From Gammaproteobacteria bacterium (GTDB taxonomy: Bacteria; Pseudomonadota; Gammaproteobacteria; UBA9214), in NCBI GenBank assembly GCA_003454335.1, contig DMKK01000018.1, positions 6,014 to 20,901 on the forward strand: a DNA stretch of 14,888 bases, read 5' to 3'. Below the pieces are notes generated by a model, which was not told the DNA's origin, searched no databases, and saw nothing but the letters and a program-made list of their open reading frames with translations. Position 1 is the stretch's first letter. Every line of letters begins with the position of its first letter. The position numbers and the translations under genes were made by a program. Of the stretch, positions 1 to 6,768 are shown one piece after another.

Positions 1-156
1 CAAACTATCAGCTGGAAACTTGCAGATTAGATAAACTTGAAACTGTGGCTCACAAAAGCTCTCTCAGTTATCACTTTAATATAACGCAGTTACAAGCACT
101 TTAACATCTCAACATGAATATCTACGTCCAGTTAACGACAGTGTAATATAACCCTC

Positions 157-819
157 ATGAATGAAGAAGAATTTAAATTAATGTCTCGCCGTTTTCGTGG
201 CTTTTATCCCGTCGTGGTTGATGTCGAAACGGCTGGGTTCAATCCCAAACGCGATGCCCTGCTGGAGATTGCAACCGTCTTGCTTGACATGGACGATCAG
301 GGCGTCATCAGTCGCAAGGAGACCCTGTCCTGCCATATCGAGCCTTTTCCCGGCGCCAATCTTGACGCGGAATCTCTGGAATTTAACGGTATCGATCCCT
401 ACAACCCGTTTCGCATGGCCAAACCCGAACACGATGCACTGGAACATATCTTCAAACCCGTACGCAGAGCCATCAAGGACAGTGGCTGCAGTCGGGCTGT
501 GCTGGTAGGACACAACGCTGCGTTTGACCTTTCATTCATCAATGCTGCCGTCAGCCGGGTTGGCATCAAGCGCAACCCGTTCCACCCGTTCAGCACCTTT
601 GACACCGTCAGCCTGGCGGCCCTGGCCTACGGTCAAACAGTACTGGCCCGTGCGGTAAAGGCAGCCGGATTTGACTGGAACAGTGAAAAAGCACATTCCG
701 CAGTCTACGATACCGAAAGGACTGCCGATCTATTTTGCACTATTATTAACCGGTGGAATGAATATAACCCGCAGCAGCAGACCGCCATCCCATCGATCAA
801 AGCAACAGAAGGTATCTAA
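157..819 (+). CDS. rnt: Ribonuclease T (DEDD-family 3'-5' exoribonuclease)
   Basis: RNase T trims the 3' ends of tRNAs (CCA turnover), 5S and 23S rRNA and other small stable RNAs, working as a cytoplasmic homodimer. The 220-residue product matches the usual length of about 215. The DEDDh catalytic set is visible: D22 and E24 in DVETAGF (ExoI), D124 in GHNAAFDLSF (ExoII), and H180 with D185 in HSAVYDTERTADLF (ExoIII). The family stretch RNPFHPFSTFDT is also present. The ATG at 157 gives about 10 residues before RFRGFYPVV, close to the E. coli protein. An in-frame ATG at 181 is possible and has a GAAGAAG purine run upstream, whereas no Shine-Dalgarno is visible before 157. The next gene starts 4 bases after the stop, so the two are probably cotranscribed. 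The identification is firm; only the start is uncertain. Confidence 0.96.
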   Translation: MNEEEFKLMSRRFRGFYPVVVDVETAGFNPKRDALLEIATVLLDMDDQGVISRKETLSCHIEPFPGANLDAESLEFNGIDPYNPFRMAKPEHDALEHIFKPVRRAIKDSGCSRAVLVGHNAAFDLSFINAAVSRVGIKRNPFHPFSTFDTVSLAALAYGQTVLARAVKAAGFDWNSEKAHSAVYDTERTADLFCTIINRWNEYNPQQQTAIPSIKATEGI

Positions 820-823
820 AATC

Positions 824-1375
824 ATGTCACTACCCGATACAAAAGAACAAATCCTGCAATCTCATTCAGGGCTTATCCACCGCGTAGTCATGCACTGTAA
901 CAATCCAGGCACCGTGCCTGACCTGGAACAGGTGCTGCAAATGGCTGCCGAAAATGACTGGACCGCGCTGGTTGCCGTAATCCGCGACATCATGTCAGGC
1001 AACCGTGATGAATCCCTGCTGCTGGCACTTGACGAGGATGACCGTGTCATTGCCGAATCCATCCTGCGCGGCCTGCAAGACCCAAATACCCTGCCCGCCC
1101 TGGAAACGAACATTAGTTCAGACATGGCGGCACCGGGCATTGCCGGCCTGATACACGCTTCGCGTAACGGTAATGCACAGGCCCTGCAGATCGTTGGCAA
1201 CATGGCCAAACAAATGCTTGAGGCTGGTGGTGACATGGGCATCCTGGCCGGGCGCATTCGCCCACTGGTTGAAGGTGAACGCGACACAGACAAACTTACC
1301 GAAAAGATGACCGACAAGGGTCAGCAGCTGATGCTGCAGATTATCGAAGAGTTACTGAAGCTGGAGGCGAGCTGA
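824..1375 (+). CDS. Uncharacterised 183-residue protein downstream of rnt
   Basis: I do not recognise this protein. The frame is open back to 671 inside rnt, but the ATG at 824 is preferred because AGAAGG lies 11 bases upstream and it begins 4 bases after the rnt stop. The product is predicted soluble, acidic and mostly helical. It has no signal peptide, no membrane segment and no recognisable catalytic motif. The second half (about residues 100-150) is glycine-, alanine- and methionine-rich, with GIAGLIHASRNGNAQALQ and GDMGILAGRIRPLVEGERD. The C-terminus is a charged amphipathic helix (DKGQQLMLQIIEELLKLE) that could mediate oligomerisation. Codon use resembles its neighbours, so it is not obviously acquired. 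Cotranscription with rnt suggests, but does not show, a role near RNA or stress metabolism. Confidence 0.8.
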   Translation: MSLPDTKEQILQSHSGLIHRVVMHCNNPGTVPDLEQVLQMAAENDWTALVAVIRDIMSGNRDESLLLALDEDDRVIAESILRGLQDPNTLPALETNISSDMAAPGIAGLIHASRNGNAQALQIVGNMAKQMLEAGGDMGILAGRIRPLVEGERDTDKLTEKMTDKGQQLMLQIIEELLKLEAS

Positions 1376-1394
1376 ACAGCCGTCCGTATTACAT

Positions 1395-1428
1395 GCAGGA
1401 ACGGACCGCAGGTGCGGTCCGTTCCTGC
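1395..1428. terminator. 16-bp perfect hairpin between convergent genes
   Basis: GCAGGAACGGACCGCA (1395-1410) is followed after GG by its exact reverse complement (1413-1428), a very stable GC-rich stem. It sits between the stop at 1375 and the stop of grxD at 1441, where a shared terminator is expected. Neither side has a proper T-tract, so it may be a transcription or RNA-decay barrier rather than a classical intrinsic terminator. Confidence 0.6.
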
Positions 1429-1440
1429 ACCAAATAAAAC

Positions 1441-1761
1441 CTATTCCGTCCCGGCGGCTTCCTGAACCATCTTCTGCAGCTCGCCCTTTTGATACAGTTC
1501 CATGGTGATATCACAACCGCCGATTAACTCGCCATTGATGTAAACCTGCGGAAATGTTGGCCAGTTGGCATAGCGCGGCAGATTCTGGAAAACTTCCGGG
1601 TCAGCCAGCACATTGACATGCGCAAACTCCTGGCCACAGGCAGCAAGCGCCTGTGCAGTGCGGCTGGAATAGCCACATTGCGGGATCTGCGGGGTGCCCT
1701 TCATGAAGATCACCACCGGGTTTTCCTTTACTGCCTGGTCAATTCTTTCCATTACATCCAT
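1441..1761 (-). CDS. grxD: Monothiol glutaredoxin, Grx4 family
   Basis: Grx4-type monothiol glutaredoxins bind a bridging [2Fe-2S] cluster with glutathione and pass it to target proteins, often with BolA. The 106-residue product is a single thioredoxin-fold domain. It shows the glutathione-binding Lys in FMKGTP (K21), the active-site motif CGYS (C29-S32), WPTFPQVYINGELIGGCDI (WPT loop and GGCD), and the typical short acidic tail. The usual motif is CGFS; here Phe is Tyr, a conservative change. The frame is open to 1845, but GAGGAAA ends about 6 bases before the ATG at 1761, which starts the protein at the expected place. It lies 87 bases downstream of the amidotransferase gene on the same strand, so the two could be cotranscribed. 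Confidence 0.95.
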   Translation of the reverse strand: MDVMERIDQAVKENPVVIFMKGTPQIPQCGYSSRTAQALAACGQEFAHVNVLADPEVFQNLPRYANWPTFPQVYINGELIGGCDITMELYQKGELQKMVQEAAGTE

Positions 1762-1816
1762 ACTATTTTCCTCGTTAGTCATTTGAATCTGCGGATAATT
1801 CCTGTTCGCTAGTCTA

Positions 1817-1833
1817 CCCCCGTTAGCTGGGGG
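1817..1833 (-). other. Short GC hairpin between the amidotransferase gene and grxD
   Basis: CCCCC (1817-1821) and GGGGG (1829-1833) flank a 7-base loop. It lies between the amidotransferase stop and the grxD ribosome binding site on the minus strand. There is no T-tract after it in the direction of transcription, so I do not call it a terminator. It could pause RNA polymerase or protect an mRNA end. Confidence 0.3.
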
Positions 1834-1848
1834 CAGAAAAGGCACTAA

Positions 1849-3630
1849 TCAAGTGGGTTTACCGGTATTGCGCTGTAACCAGAACTCGAGCAATGCCAGA
1901 TGCCACAGCTTGTTACCCAGAATCGGGGTATGCGCCTGCTCCGGCCGGTCCAGCAATTGCTCAACATACGGGCGCTGAAACAGCCCGCGCTCCCGGCAAG
2001 CCCTCGAGTCAAGCACATCACGCATGAACTCAAGCACCTCCCCGCGCACAAATTTCAGGGACGGCACCGGAAAATAACCCTTGGGTCGATCCACCACGAC
2101 CTCGGGAAGCAAATCACGTGCAATAACCTTCAGCGGGTGTTTGCCACCCGACCTGAGTTTTACTTCCGGTGGCATACAGGCCACCAGTTCAACCAGTTCC
2201 TGGTCAAGGAAGGGCACCCGGGCCTCCAGGCCCCACGCCATGGTCATATTGTCAACACGCTTGACCGGGTCATCAACGATCAGTGTGGTCACATCATAGC
2301 CCAGTACGCGATTAAGGAAACGTTTGGCACCGACCTCTGCCAAACCCTGCGCCACCCGTGGCGTCGTATAATCAGGCCCGTGATAAGCCGGCGTGACCAG
2401 TTGTTCCAGCTCCTCGTGCGAGCGGTCAAAATACAATGGGCGAAAGCGTTCAATATCACTGCCCGCGGCCGCCTGCATCTGCGAATACCAGAAATAACCG
2501 GCAAACACCTCGTCGGCACCCTGCCCGCTCTGCACCACCTTGACCTCCCGGGAAACGCGCTCGCCCAGCAAGTAAAAAGCGACGGCATCCTGTCCGACCA
2601 TCGGCTCCGCCATGTTGTCGACGGCTTCAGGCAAGCGTGCCAGGACTTCCTCATTAGGGATGATAAAACGCTGGTGCCGGGTACCGTACAGGTCAGCAAC
2701 CAGGTCGGAATATTCAAACTCGTGTCCCTTTTCTTCCGGTTGGTCCTCGAAACCGACCGAAAATGTCATTATATTGCTGTTGCCGGCCTCTGCCAGCAGC
2801 GCGACCAGCAGGCTGGAATCAAGTCCGCCCGACAATAAAACGCCGACCGGCACATCCGCAATTGTACGCCGCCTTTCAACCGCCCTTTTTAAGGCTTCAT
2901 GGGTAGCTTCTATCCATTCCCACTCATTCATTTCCTCAAGACAGGGAGAGGCCGTCAGTTGCCAATAGCGCTTTAAGCTGCTCTGGCCACGCACGCCAAA
3001 AGTCAGGCTGTGCCCCGGGCGCAGTTTGCGCAAACCGCGTAGCAGAGTACGTGGCGCCGGCACGACGGCATGCAGACTCAGGTGATGATGCAGCGCGACC
3101 GGATCAATGGCGTCATCGACATCACCCGCTGCAAGCAGCGCCTGGCTGGTTGATGCAAACCGCACACCTCCGGGGGTGATGCTGTAATACAGCGGCTTGA
3201 TACCAAAGCGGTCACGCGCAAGAAACAGGCGCTGCTTGCTGATATCCCAGATGGCAAAGGCAAACATGCCTTGCAGATGTTGCGGACAATCCTCGCCCCA
3301 TTCGGCCCAGGCCTTCAGGATGACTTCACTGTCACCGTCCGAGAAAAAGCTGTAGCCCTTTGCACCCAGTTGTTCTCTAAGTTCAGGATAGTTGTAGATG
3401 GTGCCATTAAATACCAGCACCAGACCCAGCGTGGCGTCGACCATTGGCTGACTGGAACGCTCGGAGAGGTCGATGACAGAAAGACGTCGATGACCAAATG
3501 CCACGGGACCCGAAAGATACTGACCACTGGCATCCGGACCGCGCCGCGCCAGCCTGTTGGTCATGCTCTTTAGCGCTGTTTCGTCAGGTACTTGCCCGTC
3601 AAAACGCAGTTCGCCACATATCCCGCACAT
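1849..3630 (-). CDS. asnO: Asparagine-synthase-type amidotransferase, N-acetylglutaminylglutamine (NAGGN) type
   Basis: This is a class II glutamine amidotransferase fused to an asparagine-synthetase ATP-pyrophosphatase domain (593 residues). The N-terminal domain starts MCGICGE, with Cys2 as the expected nucleophile. It continues with RRGPDASG, FNGTIYNYPELR, SDGDSEVILKAW and RDRFGIKPLYY. The synthetase domain has the P-loop SGGLDSS at about 267-273. From memory, the length and signature stretches (LSLHAVVPAPRT, DNMTMAWGLEARVPFLD, DRPKGYFPVP, GNKLWHLALLEFWLQ) fit the 'trio' amidotransferase family TIGR03104, which amidates N-acetylglutaminylglutamine, a dipeptide osmoprotectant, better than true AsnB. 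The usual partners (the GNAT/ATP-grasp NAGGN synthetase and a peptidase) are not in this window. The start is fixed by the need for Cys2; no good Shine-Dalgarno is seen. Generic asparagine synthase B is the alternative. The fold is certain, the substrate less so. Confidence 0.85.
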   Translation of the reverse strand: MCGICGELRFDGQVPDETALKSMTNRLARRGPDASGQYLSGPVAFGHRRLSVIDLSERSSQPMVDATLGLVLVFNGTIYNYPELREQLGAKGYSFFSDGDSEVILKAWAEWGEDCPQHLQGMFAFAIWDISKQRLFLARDRFGIKPLYYSITPGGVRFASTSQALLAAGDVDDAIDPVALHHHLSLHAVVPAPRTLLRGLRKLRPGHSLTFGVRGQSSLKRYWQLTASPCLEEMNEWEWIEATHEALKRAVERRRTIADVPVGVLLSGGLDSSLLVALLAEAGNSNIMTFSVGFEDQPEEKGHEFEYSDLVADLYGTRHQRFIIPNEEVLARLPEAVDNMAEPMVGQDAVAFYLLGERVSREVKVVQSGQGADEVFAGYFWYSQMQAAAGSDIERFRPLYFDRSHEELEQLVTPAYHGPDYTTPRVAQGLAEVGAKRFLNRVLGYDVTTLIVDDPVKRVDNMTMAWGLEARVPFLDQELVELVACMPPEVKLRSGGKHPLKVIARDLLPEVVVDRPKGYFPVPSLKFVRGEVLEFMRDVLDSRACRERGLFQRPYVEQLLDRPEQAHTPILGNKLWHLALLEFWLQRNTGKPT

Positions 3631-3675
3631 AGCTGTTAGTTGTCCGTTTCCTGATGTAACGAACGCATAGCCGCC

Positions 3676-4059
3676 TCAATTTGCTGGCGGGGTTTTCTGA
3701 TAGACCACGCCTCTTGGTGACAGGGCCTGATTCCTGAGGACAAGATTGGAGATAACCTTGGTAACCCTCTCGTGATCAAGTGCAATATCTATGGCACGGG
3801 TTGCCTCTTCCTGGTGATCAACACTGCCATGCAGTGTCACGACCCCGAGATAAGTATCCACATCAATATGAATAGTGTGGATCAGGTCATCCTTGATGTA
3901 TTCCCTGTTAATCTCGTAAGTCACCTTGGCATCATCGGTCATTTCCTCGAAACTGCGACTTTCAGTGCCAATGTGGTATTTGTCTGACCGTGGTGAACAT
4001 CCCGATAAAACGCAACATGAAGCAACCAGCAGCAAGCCAAGGTATGCTGTTCTCATCAT
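3676..4059 (-). CDS. BON-domain lipoprotein
   Basis: The 127-residue product starts with a short lipoprotein signal peptide: MMRTAY, a hydrophobic run, then the lipobox LSGC with the lipidated Cys at position 21. Ser at +2 favours sorting to the outer membrane. The rest is a single BON domain (about residues 42-108), with the typical pattern of a short helix, THIHIDVDTYLGVVTLHGSV, EEATRAIDIALDH and VTKVISNLVL. BON domains (OsmY, DolP) bind phospholipid or support envelope integrity, often under osmotic or envelope stress. The frame extends to 4095, but AAAGGA sits about 8 bases before the ATG at 4059, and this start places the signal peptide correctly. The amidotransferase gene starts 45 bases downstream, so the two are probably cotranscribed. 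If that enzyme makes an osmoprotectant, an envelope-stress protein beside it would make sense. Confidence 0.85.
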   Translation of the reverse strand: MMRTAYLGLLLVASCCVLSGCSPRSDKYHIGTESRSFEEMTDDAKVTYEINREYIKDDLIHTIHIDVDTYLGVVTLHGSVDHQEEATRAIDIALDHERVTKVISNLVLRNQALSPRGVVYQKTPPAN

Positions 4060-4117
4060 AAAACAATCCTTTTTCAATCCGGTTAGTACCAACATACTGA
4101 TTTGCTCTCGAGAACGC

Positions 4118-4199
4118 AGGATGGGTAAAGGAGCAACGCGACGTACCCATCAAGGCCTGCACTCCGCTTCTGACGGGTACGCTTCGCTTTACCCATCCT
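4118..4199. repeat. Palindromic intergenic repeat (GTAGGATGGGTAAAG type)
   Basis: AGGATGGGTAAAG (4118-4130) and its exact reverse complement (4187-4199) form the outer arms. An inner pair, CGTACCCATCA (4141-4151 region) and TGACGGGTACG (4171-4181), pairs with one mismatch, so about 82 bases fold into a long interrupted hairpin. Read on the minus strand, it begins GTAGGATGGGTAAAGCGAAG, which resembles the widespread GTAGG-TGGGTTA-GCGAAGC palindromes dispersed in many proteobacterial genomes. It carries no gene. It lies just upstream of the BON lipoprotein gene and downstream of hyuB, where it could also act as a transcription or mRNA-end barrier. Confidence 0.75.
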
Positions 4200-4218
4200 A
4201 CAATAAATAGAAGGTTTG

Positions 4219-4266
4219 TTGTAAGTTGGGTTAAGAAGCACATGGATGTGAAAGAGCGACCCAATC
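4219..4266. repeat. Degenerate second palindromic repeat
   Basis: GTAAGTTGGGTTAAGAAGC (4221-4239) resembles the 5' end of the same repeat class. The outer arms TTGGGT (4226-4231) and ACCCAA (4259-4264) and a central CACAT/ATGTG pair (4239-4243 with 4246-4250) still form a small hairpin. It appears to be a decayed copy next to the intact one. Together they fill nearly all of the 224 bases between hyuB and the BON gene. Confidence 0.45.
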
Positions 4267-4283
4267 CGGCAATCCAGTGCTGG

Positions 4284-5831
4284 CTATCCTCCTGACCGGT
4301 CCTTTCCCCACCCGCCACCGCCGGGTGTACACACGGTTAACTGCTCACCGGCCCGGACATTCAGAGTCACCTTGCCCGGCAACTGTTTACCATTGTAACG
4401 ATTTTCACCGGCCGCCCCGGATGCCCCTGCTTGCAGCCCCCAGGGTTGCCGGCGGCGGCGTTCCGTCAGCAATGTCACGGCAGTGGGTGCAAGAAATTCG
4501 AATTCACGCACCAGTCCGTCACCGCCACGGTGAATGCCGGCACCACCGGATCCCGTGCGCACCTGATACCGGTTCACTCGCAGTGGAAATTCCATCTCCA
4601 GTACTTCAATCGGCGTATTCAGAGTATTTGTCATATGTGACTGGGTTGCGCTGAGACCGGCCCGCAGACTGCCGCCACCCATGCCACCACCCATGGTTTC
4701 GTAATAGTCCCAGGAGAAAGTGCTGCTCCGCGTACCCATCGCAAGGTTATTCATGGTCCCCTGGCTGGCTGCCGGAATTTCATCAGGTAGCGCCTGCGCC
4801 AGCGCCCCCATCACAACATCCACGATGCGACTGCTGGTCTCGACATTGCCGGCAGCCACCGCAGCCGGCCGCCTCGCATTGACCAGACAACCCTCCGGTG
4901 CAGACAGATGGATGTGCTGGAAACTACCGGCACAGGCAGGTGTATGGGCCGGCATCAGGCAGCGGAACACGTAAAACACACCCGCGGCGGTGACGGAGAG
5001 CGGACAGTTAATATTGCCCTTGACCTGCGCGGCCGTGCCGTCAAAATCAACGGTCACATTGCCTTCATTTACTTGCAGCGTCACTGCAATCGGAATATCC
5101 CGCTGTCCCAGGCCATCATCGTCCATCATGTCCTGGAACTGATAACAACCATCAGGAAGTGCAGACAAGGCCTGTCGGGCAAGCCTTGCCCCGTAACGAT
5201 TGACCGCCGCAAGCCCTGCCTTGAACCCCGTCAGCCCCATGTCCCGTGCCAGTTCCGCCAGGCGCTGTTCCCCGGCACGGTTGGCACTCAACTGCGCCGC
5301 AAGGTCGCCCTCCATTTGTACCGGGCTGGCAGTCGCATTCACAATGCGCTGCATCACTTCCGTCACCGCTTGTCCGGCACGCACCAGATGCGTGGGCGGA
5401 ATGACGATGCCCTCTTCCTCGAGAGAACGGGAAATCGGCATGGAACCCGGAGCCTCGGCACCGATATCCGCATGGTGCGCACGATTGGCCACGAACCCAA
5501 CAGGAACATCATCGACATAAACCGGTGTAATCAAGGTCACGTCCGGCAGGTGCGTGCCCCCCAGAAACGGGTCATTGACGATCAATACATCACCCTGAGC
5601 CCAGGCCGTTCCTGCCACCAGATCACGCATGGCAAAGGCCATACTGCCCAGATGCACCGGAATATGGGCGGCCTGGGCACACAATTCCCCCGCCGGACCA
5701 AACACCGCACAGGAGAAGTCCAGCCTATCCTTGATATTGGTCGAGAATGCAGCACGTTGCAGTACCGCCCCCATTTCGTCACAAACAGCGGTCAAGCGGC
5801 TGGAAAACAGGCTAAGTTCAATCGTATTCAT
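4284..5831 (-). CDS. hyuB: Hydantoinase B / oxoprolinase-family subunit (HyuB)
   Basis: HyuB-family proteins are the B subunit of ATP-dependent hydantoinases, 5-oxoprolinases and related acetone or acetophenone carboxylases, and act with an ATP-binding HyuA subunit. The 515-residue product has the whole B-subunit pattern: SRLTAVCDEMGAVLQRAAFS and IKDRLDFSCAVF at the N-terminus, NDPFLGGTHLPDV (about 86-98), RAHHADIGAEAPGSMP, GNVETSSRIVD, GTMNNLAMG, YYETMGGGMGGG, SHMTNTLNTPIEVLE, SGGAGIHRGGDGLVREFEF and the C-terminal TPGGGGWG. The ATG at 5831 is chosen over 5840 because AAAGGA is 8 bases before 5831 but abuts the other. No hyuA is present on either side. The upstream gene is divergent, so the subunit is an orphan here and its real substrate cannot be read from context. 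Confidence 0.93.
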   Translation of the reverse strand: MNTIELSLFSSRLTAVCDEMGAVLQRAAFSTNIKDRLDFSCAVFGPAGELCAQAAHIPVHLGSMAFAMRDLVAGTAWAQGDVLIVNDPFLGGTHLPDVTLITPVYVDDVPVGFVANRAHHADIGAEAPGSMPISRSLEEEGIVIPPTHLVRAGQAVTEVMQRIVNATASPVQMEGDLAAQLSANRAGEQRLAELARDMGLTGFKAGLAAVNRYGARLARQALSALPDGCYQFQDMMDDDGLGQRDIPIAVTLQVNEGNVTVDFDGTAAQVKGNINCPLSVTAAGVFYVFRCLMPAHTPACAGSFQHIHLSAPEGCLVNARRPAAVAAGNVETSSRIVDVVMGALAQALPDEIPAASQGTMNNLAMGTRSSTFSWDYYETMGGGMGGGSLRAGLSATQSHMTNTLNTPIEVLEMEFPLRVNRYQVRTGSGGAGIHRGGDGLVREFEFLAPTAVTLLTERRRRQPWGLQAGASGAAGENRYNGKQLPGKVTLNVRAGEQLTVCTPGGGGWGKDRSGG

Positions 5832-5896
5832 GTGACACATCCTTTTATGCCAACACTGAGACCCACTTTAATACCATGCTGAACATACTGTAAATT

Positions 5897-5926
5897 AATG
5901 TATTTTTTAATATAAAATGGCGTCAT
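5897..5926 (-). promoter_or_regulatory. Candidate sigma-70 promoter for hyuB
   Basis: On the minus strand, ATGACG (5926-5921) and TACATT (5902-5897) are separated by 18 bases in an AT-rich stretch. This would place a transcript start near 5890, about 60 bases before the hyuB ATG. Each box matches 4 of 6 consensus positions, so support is modest. Confidence 0.3.
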
Positions 5927-5933
5927 TTCCGTA

Positions 5934-5962
5934 TTGCAAAGTCCCAACTGCTGCCGTATCCT
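5934..5962 (+). promoter_or_regulatory. Candidate sigma-70 promoter for the PuuD-like gene
   Basis: TTGCAA (5934-5939) and TATCCT (5957-5962) with a 17-base spacer match 4 of 6 positions in each box. The transcript would start near 5969 and carry a leader of about 70 bases before the strong ribosome binding site at 6028-6033. The position in a divergent intergenic region is appropriate. Confidence 0.35.
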
Positions 5963-6041
5963 CCCATTCCCGACTATTTTAGTCACCTATTACCAACTAC
6001 TGCTACAACAATCAGCCTGCGGGCCACAAGGAGTCGAACAC

Positions 6042-6629
6042 ATGAATCCATTAACATCCGTCCTGGGAACCATTATCTCGGGTTTCATCCTGGCAATCCT
6101 GATCGTACTGGGTCTGGGGATGACCGGCATCAATGCACTCGAAATTGAAGTCTGGTTGCACGTACTGGCCGGTGTAGTCTGGATCGGACTGCTGTACTAC
6201 TTCAACTTTGTACAGGTACCGGCTGTAGGTGAAGCACTGGGTGACGAAGGCGGTCCTGGCCCTGCCGCGATCAACAAATACGTCGCACCGCGTGCCCTGC
6301 TGTGGTTCCGCTGGGGCGCCGTTGCAACCTGGGTGACCGGTGTTGGTGCACTGCAGCACCTGGGTGAAGGTGGTGTTGTTGCTGCGTTTACCCTGCAGGA
6401 TGGCTGGCAGGTCATCGGTATCGGTGCCTGGCTGGGTACTATCATGCTGTTTAATGTCTGGGTACTGATCTGGCCAAACCAGAAGAAGATACTCGGCATT
6501 GTTGATGCCAGTGCAGACCAGATCGCCGGGGCCAAGAAAGTTGCCCTGATGGCCTCACGCACCAATACCCTGCTGTCCATTCCGATGCTGATGTGCATGA
6601 CCGGACATATGCATGGCTTGCCGTTCTAG
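6042..6629 (+). CDS. Urate hydroxylase PuuD N-terminal-like integral membrane protein
   Basis: The 195-residue product is a very hydrophobic inner-membrane protein with about five helices: residues 10-30, 37-58, 86-104, 123-144 and 175-190. WLHVLAGVVWIGLLYYFNFVQVP and NVWVLIWPNQKKIL resemble the Urate_ox_N (PuuD N-terminal) family. Histidines 40, 106, 189 and 191, three of them at or in membrane helices, are possible heme or metal ligands, but this is inference. Full PuuD proteins carry extra helices and a C-terminal cytochrome c domain; here the chain ends at GHMHGLPF, so urate oxidation should not be assumed. The frame is open to 5934, but AAGGAG (6028-6033) with 8-base spacing fixes the ATG at 6042. 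The gene is probably monocistronic, with its own terminator. Confidence 0.85.
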   Translation: MNPLTSVLGTIISGFILAILIVLGLGMTGINALEIEVWLHVLAGVVWIGLLYYFNFVQVPAVGEALGDEGGPGPAAINKYVAPRALLWFRWGAVATWVTGVGALQHLGEGGVVAAFTLQDGWQVIGIGAWLGTIMLFNVWVLIWPNQKKILGIVDASADQIAGAKKVALMASRTNTLLSIPMLMCMTGHMHGLPF

Positions 6630-6697
6630 CCGGTAACCACAGTTAATACGGAGATTTAACAGACAGACACGCGTCTGGAACAGCCGTAACAGCAACT

Positions 6698-6730
6698 GCA
6701 AACCCGGTCACTGGCCGGGTTTGCGCTTTT
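6698..6730 (+). terminator. Intrinsic terminator after the PuuD-like gene
   Basis: GCAAACCCGG (6698-6707) pairs perfectly with CCGGGTTTGC (6715-6724) across a 7-base loop and is followed by GCTTTT. This is a standard rho-independent terminator about 70 bases after the stop codon. Confidence 0.85.
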
Positions 6731-6750
6731 CAGGCAATCGGCTATAGAAT
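6721..6750 (+). promoter_or_regulatory. Candidate sigma-70 promoter for the argD run
   Basis: TTGCGC (6721-6726) lies 16 bases before TATAGA (6743-6748), or 18 before TAGAAT (6745-6750). The -35 box overlaps the 3' arm of the preceding terminator. Transcription would start near 6757, only about 12 bases before the hairpin at 6769. A single ATTCA half-site follows the -10 box, but no full ArgR box is seen. Confidence 0.4.
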
Positions 6751-6768
6751 TCAGTATCAATCAAGGCT

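Noticed and set aside
1..156. RNA gene or small ORF in the AT-rich left edge
   Set aside because: No stable hairpin, no conserved RNA pattern and no ORF with a ribosome binding site was found; it looks like an upstream region of rnt with no promoter I can assign firmly.
671..823. Longer start (671) for the gene after rnt
   Set aside because: It would overlap rnt by about 150 bases in another frame; the ATG at 824 has an upstream AGAAGG and lies 4 bases after the rnt stop.
1900..2838. 312-codon open frame on the plus strand across the amidotransferase gene
   Set aside because: Antisense shadow of a gene with full family motifs; no recognisable protein pattern or ribosome binding site.
4908..5882. 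324-codon open frame on the plus strand across hyuB
   Set aside because: It lies fully antisense to a complete hyuB with all family motifs; its translation is rich in Arg, His and Gln without any domain pattern, as expected for a shadow frame.
6664..6677. Small hairpin CAGAC-ACGC-GTCTG after the PuuD-like gene
   Set aside because: A 5-bp stem with no T-tract; the clear terminator is 20 bases further on, so this is probably chance.
6741..6765. ArgR operator upstream of argD
   Set aside because: Only one ATTCA half-site (in GAATTCAG) is present; the paired TGAAT half-site at proper spacing is missing.
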